From NCBI RefSeq assembly GCF_010548375.1, contig NZ_JAAGLY010000001.1:682001-746000 (forward strand): a stretch of 64,000 nucleotides of DNA, given 5' to 3'. The notes beneath the pieces are model-generated. The model was not told where the DNA came from, ran no database searches, and worked only from the letters and a program-made list of their open reading frames with translations. The stretch is from Streptomyces sp. SID13726 (GTDB lineage: Bacteria; Actinomycetota; Actinomycetes; Streptomycetales; Streptomycetaceae). Position numbers and translations under genes: made by a program. Below, one piece after another: positions 58,311 to 64,000 of the stretch; position 1 is the stretch's first letter; the number at the start of each line of letters is the position of its first letter.

Positions 58311-59957
58311 TCAGACGGTGGCGGGCAGCACGTGGTCGCCCACCTTGTCGGTGCTCAGGCACAGCGAGCAGACCACCGCGTCGTGCGTGGCGCAGGCGGC
58401 CAGGTCGGGGCGCTCGTAGGGCTGGTGGCAGACGTGGCAGTCGTAGGTGACCGCGCTCGGGTTGCCGTCGGCGTCCAGCATCGGCTCGTCGATGCCGTCG
58501 TCGGTGCGGCGCAGGTAGTACTTGCCCTTCGTGACGATCGCCATCAGCGGGGTGAGGACGAAGGCGATGACGGCCGCGGCGACGGGGGAGTACGGCTGGA
58601 GGGTGTCGCCCAGGGCGTGGAAGTACATCGCGATGGACAGGCCGGAGGCGGCGACGAAGGCGACCACGCCGACGGGGTTGACGGCGTAGAGCATGCCGCG
58701 GCGGAACTCGGGGGCGTGCGGGGAGAGTTTGAGCAGGTACTTGTTGATGCCGATGTCGGTGGCGACGGTGACGACCCAGGCGATGGCGCAGTTCGAGTAG
58801 AAGCCGAGGATGTCGTTGAGGAAGCTGAACATGTCGGCCTCCATCAGGGCGAGCGCGAAGCCGAGGTTGACCAGGACGAAGACCATGCGGCCGGGGTAGT
58901 GCTTGGTGATGCGGGTGAAGGAGTTGGTCCAGGCGAGCGAGCCGGAGTAGGCGTTGGTCACGTTGATCTTGATCTGGCTGATCACGACGAGGACCACGGC
59001 CAGCGGGAGCACCAGCCAGGACGGCATCATCGCGTCGAAGGCGCCCTTGAACTGCTGGATCGGTTCGGGCGCGACGTCCGGGCCGACCTTGGCGAGGATG
59101 TACACGGCGAGGAAGACACCGATGGCCTGCTTGAGCGCGCCGAGGACGACCCAGCCGGGTCCGGCCATGATGACGGCGGTCCACCAACTGCGCTTGTTCG
59201 CCTCGGTCTTGGGCGGCATGAAGCGCAGGTAGTCGATCTGTTCGCCGATCTGCGCGATGAGCGAGAGACACACACCGGCGCCCAGCAGCACCGAGGCGGT
59301 GTTGACCCCGCCTTCGCCGTCGGTGCCCGCGTAGGCGAGGAAGCGGTCGACCGTGCCCGGGTCGGTGGAGATCAGGTAGACCAGCGGGCCGACCATCAGC
59401 AGCAGCCAGATCGGGGTCGTCCACACCTGGAGCTTGCTCAGCGCCTTCATGCCGTAGATGACGAGCGGGATCACCATGAGCGTGGAGACCAAGTAGCCCA
59501 GCCAGAGCGGGAGTCCGAGGCCGAGCTTGAGGCCCTGGGCCATGATCGAGCCTTCGAGGGCGAAGAAGATGAAGGTGAAACTGGCGAAGATGACGCTGGT
59601 GAGCACCGAGCCGTAGTAGCCGAAGCCGGAGCCGCGGGTGATCAGGTCGAGGTCGATGTTGTAGCGGGCGCCGTAGTAGGCGAGCGGGAAGCCGGTGACG
59701 AAGATGACCACGGCGGCCACGGCGATCGCCACGAGCGCGTTGCCGGTGCCGTGCGCCAGGCCGATGCCGGCGCCGATGGAGAAGTCGGCCATGTAGGCGA
59801 TGCCACCGAGGGCCGTGGTGGCCACGACCATCGGGGTCCAGCGGCGGTAGGTGCGGGGCGCGAAACGGAGGGTGTAGTCCTCCAGGGTCTCCTGGGCCGC
59901 CTGGTCGGCGGACTTCGTCGGGTCTGCCGTTGCCGACCGTGACTCGGTTGTGCTCAT
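58311..59957 (-). CDS. NCS1 purine/cytosine/allantoin-type permease with Cys-rich tail
   Basis: 548 residues, about 12 membrane helices. NCS1 signs: RFAPRTYRRWTPMVVATTAL near residue 32, GFGYYGSVLTSVIFASFTF near 115 and INVTNAYSGSLAWTNSF near 330. The last 50 residues are soluble and hold two Cys pairs (CHVCHQPYERPDLAAC and VVCSLCLSTD), a zinc-ribbon-like end not found in classical NCS1 carriers. Given the purine genes at 7-16 kb it may carry a purine or allantoin, but it is not close to them. The ATG follows CGGGAGGCG. Confidence 0.88.
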   Translation of the reverse strand: MSTTESRSATADPTKSADQAAQETLEDYTLRFAPRTYRRWTPMVVATTALGGIAYMADFSIGAGIGLAHGTGNALVAIAVAAVVIFVTGFPLAYYGARYNIDLDLITRGSGFGYYGSVLTSVIFASFTFIFFALEGSIMAQGLKLGLGLPLWLGYLVSTLMVIPLVIYGMKALSKLQVWTTPIWLLLMVGPLVYLISTDPGTVDRFLAYAGTDGEGGVNTASVLLGAGVCLSLIAQIGEQIDYLRFMPPKTEANKRSWWTAVIMAGPGWVVLGALKQAIGVFLAVYILAKVGPDVAPEPIQQFKGAFDAMMPSWLVLPLAVVLVVISQIKINVTNAYSGSLAWTNSFTRITKHYPGRMVFVLVNLGFALALMEADMFSFLNDILGFYSNCAIAWVVTVATDIGINKYLLKLSPHAPEFRRGMLYAVNPVGVVAFVAASGLSIAMYFHALGDTLQPYSPVAAAVIAFVLTPLMAIVTKGKYYLRRTDDGIDEPMLDADGNPSAVTYDCHVCHQPYERPDLAACATHDAVVCSLCLSTDKVGDHVLPATV

Positions 59958-60136
59958 GTCACGCCTCCCGGTGGGGCTCGGAGCGGATGGTGGGGGGACG
60001 CGTGGGAACCCCGCCGGGCGTCGTCGGCCGGAGGCGGTCGCCGGGTCGTCGTCAGCTGCCCGGCGGCCCTGTATACGACTGCGATCCCACGGCCCGCCAC
60101 GTTAGAAAGGGGTTGTTACCGAGGAGTCGGGCCGTA

Positions 60137-60685
60137 GTGAACGCGGTGTTTCCGGAAGCTCACGCGGGGAGCGCGGGGAGCGAGCGGGGCGGAACGGAGC
60201 GTGGCTGGACGGAGCGTGGCGGAACGGAGCGTGGCTCGGCGGTGCGGGCGAAATCCGTTTGGCGGCGCGCGCCCCGCAACCTCGATGGACCCAGCCCCGA
60301 AGGGGAGTTGGCCACCCTCCAGGACGTCCTCACCAACTTCCGTCTGACCCTGCGCATGAAGTGCGAGGGCCTGGACCCGGAGCAGCTCGCCCGCAGGTCC
60401 GTCCCCCCGTCGACGATGTCCCTGCTCGGCCTCCTGCGCCATCTCGCCGAGTCCGAGCGGGACTGGCTCAACTGGATCAGCGGCTCCGACCCGCTGCCGA
60501 AGCTGTACGGCGAGCAGTCCGCGACCGACGCCCTGCTGGCCCGGCACCCCGACCCGGCCGAGCGGCTGGGCGAGGGCGGGGCCTCGGTCCGGGAGCTGAT
60601 GGTGCACCGGGTCGAGGAGTACGCCCGGCACTGCGGTCACGCCGACCTGTTGAGGGAGTGCGTCGACGGCAGGGTGGGGCAGTAG
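60137..60685 (+). CDS. Short DinB/DUF664-family protein
   Basis: 182 residues from GTG 60137, which has GAGGAG upstream; later GTG codons (60242) are also possible. The core is DUF664/DinB: TLRMKCEGLDPEQLARRSVP, SLLGLLRHLAESERDWLNW and the C-terminal VHRVEEYARHCGHADLLREC. The central part of the domain is much shorter than usual (only about 30 residues between the two halves), as after an internal deletion. Residues 20-35 are a TERG repeat coded by a tandem DNA repeat, so they may lie outside the true gene. Confidence 0.65.
   Translation: MNAVFPEAHAGSAGSERGGTERGWTERGGTERGSAVRAKSVWRRAPRNLDGPSPEGELATLQDVLTNFRLTLRMKCEGLDPEQLARRSVPPSTMSLLGLLRHLAESERDWLNWISGSDPLPKLYGEQSATDALLARHPDPAERLGEGGASVRELMVHRVEEYARHCGHADLLRECVDGRVGQ
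60191..60236 (+). repeat. Three 14-16-bp tandem repeats (GGAACGGAGCGTGGCT)
   Basis: GGAACGGAGCGTGGCT at 60191 and 60221 flank a variant GGACGGAGCGTGGC at 60207. The array encodes TERGG/W units if the DUF664 gene starts at 60137; otherwise it lies in the leader. Confidence 0.7.
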
Positions 60686-60960
60686 GGCCCCTGCGCCGAC
60701 GGGAGGCCGGCACCCTCGACGACACCGGCGCGCCATGTCCGGCCCTCACCGGGAACCATGGGACGCGTCGGCCGAGCCGATGACGGGCGGCCCGTCCAAC
60801 GCCGGGATCACCGACCTGCTCGTGGTCGGCGAGAGCGCGGTCGCCAGGCTCATCGACAGCATCCTCGCCGGTTCCTGCGCGTGGCCTGAGCCCGGCCCGG
60901 GGGAGAGGCGCCCCAGCCGGAAGTACGGCCACGGCCGAGGGCGCCCGCACCACAGGTCGG

Positions 60961-61416
60961 TCAGAGGTCGAACTCGTGCGGCGCGAGCCCCAGCGCGAAG
61001 CACGCCTCCCGGACCACGGCCTGCTCGGTCTTGTCGAAGTCGCCGTCCGCGCCGCCGATGACGATGCCGATCTGGACCACGGCACGCGCCTCGGCGGGCT
61101 TCTTCTTCGCCTTGGCGATCTCCTGGAGCACGCTGACCTTGCCGAAGTCGAAGTCGGCGGTGAGCTTGTCGAGGTTCGCCTCGAAGCGGCGGCGCAGGTC
61201 GTCGGCGGCGAAGTTCTGCAACACCTCGTTGGTGGCGATGAGTTGGGCCACGCGCTGCCGCTCCGACGGATCGATGGTGCCGTCGGCCGCCGCGACCAGG
61301 GCGCACATCGCCATGCTCGCGTCCCGGAACGCGCCGCTCTTCAGGTCGTTCTTCGTCGCCACCAGCTGGGTCTGCATCGTCGACGCGGACTCCTTGATGC
61401 GGTCCCACAGGGCCAT
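60961..61416 (-). CDS. TerB-family tellurite/stress protein
   Basis: 151 residues from the ATG at 61416, preceded by a G-rich site. TerB helical bundle: MALWDRIKESASTMQTQLVA, AMCALVAAADGTIDPSERQR with the acidic metal site and GIVIGGADGDFDKTEQAVVR with its repeat. TerB and TerD/TerC belong to envelope-linked stress systems. A BlaI-type operator lies 63 bases upstream. It diverges from the squalene/phytoene synthase-like gene. Confidence 0.86.
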   Translation of the reverse strand: MALWDRIKESASTMQTQLVATKNDLKSGAFRDASMAMCALVAAADGTIDPSERQRVAQLIATNEVLQNFAADDLRRRFEANLDKLTADFDFGKVSVLQEIAKAKKKPAEARAVVQIGIVIGGADGDFDKTEQAVVREACFALGLAPHEFDL

Positions 61417-61478
61417 GAGCACTCCATACGGTCGGTCGAGGCCGGGACGCACCTCGTGGCGGCCCCGGTCCCTCAATC

Positions 61479-61494
61479 TCTACAGCAATGTAGA
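61479..61494. promoter_or_regulatory. BlaI-type operator, site 3 (terB/isoprenoid synthase)
   Basis: TCTACAGCAATGTAGA: a perfect 6-bp dyad TCTACA/TGTAGA, differing from site 1 by one base. It lies 63 bases upstream of the TerB start and 132 bases upstream of the divergent synthase start. Confidence 0.8.
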
Positions 61495-61625
61495 AACTAA
61501 CGGACGGCCGCACAAGTTCCCACGATCACCGCCCGGGTCCGCCCGCGCCCGCTCGTGTCTACCCGCCGGTGACCGGCGCGCCGGCGGCTAGGGTCGGTCG
61601 TGACGACAGGAAAGGGCGGTACGAC

Positions 61626-62540
61626 GTGCCGAGTTGGGATCGCAGGCTGAGCGCGGCCGGTGTCCGGGACCGTGCCCTGCGCGCGGACTACACGACCGCC
61701 GCCCGGGTCTTCGCCCGCAGAATCCTCGCCCACTACGCGGCCGTACGGCTGCTCGTGGCCCCGGAGCTGCACCCGCACGTGGTCGCCGCCTACGCCTTCC
61801 TCGCCCGCACCGACGACCTCGCCGACCAGGGCCCCCTCGACGAGCGCCTGCCCCGCTGGCACGCCTGGTCCGAACAGGTCACCGCGGGGCTGGAGTCCGG
61901 GCACGCCGACGACCCGGTGCTGCGGGCCTTCCTGCACACCGCGACCGCACGGCGGCTGCCGCACCACTGGGTGCACACCTACCTCAAGGCCACCACCGAG
62001 GAACTGCACTTCGCCGGGCACGCCACCGAGGCCGACTTCCAGCGCTACGTCGACAACCTCGCCCTGCCCGCCCTCATGCTGATCGAGGACCTTCAGTACG
62101 AGGGCGGCGGCGACGAGGAGTTCCGCGCCCGCTGCCGTTCGTTCGCCGAGGGCCTGCAACGCCTCGACTTCCTCACCGACCTCACCGAAGACCTCGGCGA
62201 GGGCCGCCTCTACCTCCCGCAGGAGGACCTGGACCGCTCCGGAGTCACCCGCGCCGACCTGGAAGGGGGCCAGGACACCGCGGCCGTAAGGGAGTTGGTC
62301 GCGCTGAGCTGTCGTAGAACCAGGAAGTCGCTGACCGACTCACGGGCCCTGGTGGACTCCACCGTGCCCGGCTTCCGGCCCTTGCAGCGCGCCCTCCTCG
62401 ACCTGGCCGAGCACCAGCTGTCCCGGGTCGAGACCACCGGTACCGCCGTCACCCGCCGCACGGTCGGCTACGGCGTGCGCGTCCCGCTCGCCGTCCTGTT
62501 CCGCGAGCGGCGTCGGCTCCGGGACGGCGGCCGGTCGTGA
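61626..62540 (+). CDS. Lone squalene/phytoene synthase-like protein
   Basis: 304 residues from GTG 61626, preceded by AGGAAAGGG. trans-IPPS head-to-head fold: first Asp-rich motif ARTDDLADQG near 59, second DFLTDLTEDLGEGRLYLPQE near 180. No other carotenoid or hopanoid gene is adjacent, so the product (squalene, phytoene or other) is open. Its position between terB and GlsB with BlaI-type sites on either side suggests a role in membrane lipids under stress. Confidence 0.84.
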   Translation: MPSWDRRLSAAGVRDRALRADYTTAARVFARRILAHYAAVRLLVAPELHPHVVAAYAFLARTDDLADQGPLDERLPRWHAWSEQVTAGLESGHADDPVLRAFLHTATARRLPHHWVHTYLKATTEELHFAGHATEADFQRYVDNLALPALMLIEDLQYEGGGDEEFRARCRSFAEGLQRLDFLTDLTEDLGEGRLYLPQEDLDRSGVTRADLEGGQDTAAVRELVALSCRRTRKSLTDSRALVDSTVPGFRPLQRALLDLAEHQLSRVETTGTAVTRRTVGYGVRVPLAVLFRERRRLRDGGRS

Positions 62541-62584
62541 CGTGGGCCGTCCGGCGACTCCCTCGCCGGACGGCCCACGTCACG
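62536..62584. terminator. 22-bp perfect stem-loop terminator
   Basis: The arms 62536-62557 and 62563-62584 pair without mismatch over a CTCCC loop, and CTTTTG follows. The left arm includes the synthase stop codon. It ends both the rightward synthase and the leftward GlsB gene (stop at 62595). Confidence 0.9.
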
Positions 62585-62594
62585 CTTTTGTCGG

Positions 62595-62858
62595 TCAGTG
62601 CCGCACCTTCACCTTGCTGACCGCCGCCACTCCGACCGCGGCCACGGCGATCTGGATCAGCCACTCGACCCAGTCGACGCCCTTGGTGTCCGCGACGTCG
62701 AGACCCGCCGCGATGCCCGTGCCGATGAAGGCGGCGACGATGCCGATCAGGATCGTCCACAGGATGCCGATGCGCTGGCGCCCGGGCACCACCAGCCGGC
62801 CGAGGACGCCGATCACGATGCCGATGACAATCGCGCTGATCACGCCTGAGATCTCCAT
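62595..62858 (-). CDS. GlsB/YeaQ/YmgE-type stress membrane protein
   Basis: 87 residues from the ATG at 62858, preceded by GGGGTGG; an in-frame ATG 5 codons earlier is possible. Three hydrophobic helices (ISGVISAIVIGIVIGVLGRL, IGILWTILIGIVAAFIGTGI, WLIQIAVAAVGVAAVSKVKV) and the GRLVVPGRQRIGILWT loop mark the transglycosylase-associated family, induced by envelope or acid stress elsewhere. It diverges from terD across a BlaI-type operator. Confidence 0.86.
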   Translation of the reverse strand: MEISGVISAIVIGIVIGVLGRLVVPGRQRIGILWTILIGIVAAFIGTGIAAGLDVADTKGVDWVEWLIQIAVAAVGVAAVSKVKVRH

Positions 62859-62963
62859 GCGGTGCCACCCCATCCGTAGTTGGTGACGCACGAGTGCCCG
62901 CCGGAGCGGGACACAGTCCACAGCTTTGGCCACCGGTTCACGCCCAGCGGCCCGCCGGTCACT

Positions 62964-62979
62964 TCTACAGTGTTGTAGA
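62964..62979. promoter_or_regulatory. BlaI-type operator, site 4 (terD/GlsB)
   Basis: TCTACAGTGTTGTAGA: a 6-bp dyad TCTACA/TGTAGA. It lies 54 bases upstream of terD and 105 bases upstream of the divergent GlsB-type gene. Confidence 0.8.
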
Positions 62980-63033
62980 TTTCAGATGGGGTCCGTGGCG
63001 CGGGCCCGTACCGATCGTGTGGAGGGATGCAGC

Positions 63034-63609
63034 ATGGGTGTTTCGCTGGCCAAGGGCGGCAATGTCTCGCTGAGCAAGGAGGCGCCGGGCCTGACCGCCG
63101 TCATCGTGGGGCTGGGCTGGGACGTGCGCACCACCACCGGCGCCGACTTCGACCTCGACGCCTCCGCGCTGCTCCTGGACGCCTCGGGCAAGGTCGTCTC
63201 GGATCGGCACTTCGTCTTCTACAACAACCTCACCAGCCCCGACGGTTCGGTCGAGCACACCGGCGACAACCTCACCGGTGAGGGCGACGGCGACGACGAG
63301 AGCGTCAAGGTGAACCTCGCCGCCGTGCCCGCCGAGGTCGAGCGGATCGTCTTCCCGGTGTCGATCCACGATGCCGAGGCGCGCGGACAGAGCTTCGGGC
63401 AGGTGCGCAACGCGTTCATCCGCGTGGTGAACCAGGCGGGCGGCGCCGAACTCGCCCGCTACGACCTCTCCGAGGACGCCTCCAGCGAGACCGCGATGGT
63501 CTTCGGCGAGCTGTACCGCAGCGGCGCGGAGTGGAAGTTCCGTGCGGTCGGCCAGGGTTACGCCTCCGGCCTGGCCGGTATCGCGTCCGACTTCGGTGTC
63601 CACGTCTGA
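63034..63609 (+). CDS. TerD-family stress protein
   Basis: 191 residues from the ATG at 63034, with GGAGGGATG upstream. TerD calcium-binding β-sandwich: [20 protein letters not shown] at the N-terminus, [20 protein letters not shown] near 31 with the Asp-rich Ca2+ site, [19 protein letters not shown] near 76 and [20 protein letters not shown] near 155. TerD proteins support resistance to tellurite, phage and colicins and act at the membrane. A BlaI-type operator lies upstream; a membrane-protein gene follows after 25 bases. Confidence 0.9.
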   Translation: MGVSLAKGGNVSLSKEAPGLTAVIVGLGWDVRTTTGADFDLDASALLLDASGKVVSDRHFVFYNNLTSPDGSVEHTGDNLTGEGDGDDESVKVNLAAVPAEVERIVFPVSIHDAEARGQSFGQVRNAFIRVVNQAGGAELARYDLSEDASSETAMVFGELYRSGAEWKFRAVGQGYASGLAGIASDFGVHV

Positions 63610-63634
63610 GCGCGGCGGCGGTGAGGGGGGTCGT

Positions 63635-64000
63635 GTGATCGGCGTGTCCGGGCTCCGTCCGCAGGACCGGGCGGACTTCGAGGGCGTGCTCCAACTGGCC
63701 CTCGACGACAGCGGTATCCGCTCGGCGCTCCGCGCGGACCCCACCGGGAGCGCCGAGGGGCGGCTGCGGATGCGTGCGCGGTCGGCGGCCGAGGAGATCG
63801 CGGCCGCCGCCGGGGACGAGTACCGCGCCTACCTGGCCGCCGAGCGGGCCGTGGGCCGACCGGGGTCGGGGGCCACCGAGGCCACCGGGTGGCTCCTGGT
63901 GGTGGTCCTCGCGCCCCTGGTGGCAGCGGTCGCGGCGACCGTCCTGCTGCTCCTCGGCTATGTCCTGCGGCTCACCGCCCCCGCCGTGGAGTTCGGCGGC
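63635..64000 (+). CDS. Membrane protein, 3' end outside window
   Basis: The frame from GTG 63635 (GAGGGGGG upstream) is open to the window end, 122 residues, so the gene is cut. A soluble charged N-terminus (LRPQDRADFEGVLQLALDDS, RSAAEEIAAAAGDEYRAYLA) is followed by one strong hydrophobic helix (LLVVVLAPLVAAVAATVLLL). It is probably co-transcribed with terD. The family is not recognised. Confidence 0.7.
   Translation, partial: MIGVSGLRPQDRADFEGVLQLALDDSGIRSALRADPTGSAEGRLRMRARSAAEEIAAAAGDEYRAYLAAERAVGRPGSGATEATGWLLVVVLAPLVAAVAATVLLLLGYVLRLTAPAVEFGG

Noticed and set aside
58308-58318. CCGTC-A-GACGG hairpin between the convergent isomerase and NCS1 genes
   Set aside because: A 5-bp stem is too weak to call as a terminator.
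60735-61061. Possible small rightward gene (MSGPHREPWDASAEPM...)
   Set aside because: The first 60 residues look faintly protein-like, but the frame runs antisense into TerB and turns Arg/Pro-rich; no clear ribosome site.
61626-62540. Carotenoid or hopanoid cluster at the synthase gene
   Set aside because: No desaturase, cyclase or prenyl-transferase gene is adjacent; only a single synthase is present.

Overview
The window is a piece of an actinomycete chromosome, almost certainly Streptomyces or a close relative. The DNA is very GC-rich with G or C at nearly every third codon position, and TTA leucine codons are rare. The gene families are typical of the genus: a single-domain HATPase anti-sigma-like protein, DUF2637, DUF3040, DUF6153, CNNM/CBS 'hemolysins', Spo0M, TerB/TerD, and a sugar ABC operon without its own ATPase. 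No rRNA, tRNA, CRISPR array, insertion sequence or phage gene was seen. The first and last genes run off the window.

Region by region: (1) 1-6900 holds two small exported proteins, an ATP-binding regulator with a TTA codon, a DUF2637 membrane protein, an iron-regulated FhuF-like protein with a clear iron box, a GntR regulator, and a spacer with three copies of an interspersed Streptomyces repeat. (2) 7050-15715 is a purine catabolism island: a PucR regulator divergent from a three-subunit xanthine dehydrogenase, an NCS2 purine permease and the XdhC accessory factor. (3) 15667-20678 is a mixed block: an orphan LanC-like cyclase, an SRPBCC protein, a DUF2278 protein, a lone cytochrome P450 and a degenerate GmhB-like phosphatase. 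(4) 20709-31414 carries DUF3040, two exported GH43 enzymes with different carbohydrate-binding domains, a DUF305 lipoprotein, DUF6153, a Tat-exported flavoprotein, a second PucR-type regulator, an ICL/PEPM-family enzyme, a lipoprotein and a YcnI-type copper protein.

(5) 31530-39485 is an envelope-stress-like block: TatA, a BlaI repressor with its M56 membrane protease, Spo0M, and four consecutive CNNM/CBS proteins arranged as two long-plus-short pairs. (6) 39482-50087 holds an idonate/gluconate-type dehydrogenase set and a LysR regulator, divergent from a seven-gene operon: PxpABC lactamase, MFS transporter, SDR, aminotransferase and RraA-type aldolase. The order suggests breakdown of a substituted 5-oxoproline to pyruvate-like products. 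(7) 50235-58305 is a sugar-uptake operon run by a DeoR/LacI hybrid regulator. Its DUF2264 gene is split by one in-frame TAG where the reading otherwise calls for Trp, and its dehydrogenase has a TTA codon. (8) 58311-64000 holds an NCS1 permease with a cysteine-rich tail, a short DinB/DUF664 protein, TerB, a lone squalene/phytoene synthase-like protein, a GlsB-type membrane protein, TerD and a truncated membrane protein.

The most interesting system-level signal is a shared BlaI-type operator, TCTACAG-N3/4-(T)GTAGA. It occurs at 31857, 34470, 61479 and 62964, each time inside a divergent promoter region. The sites tie the BlaI-M56 pair to tatA, spo0M, the CNNM cluster, terB, the isoprenoid synthase, the GlsB gene and terD, and suggest one membrane-stress regulon spread over 31 kb.
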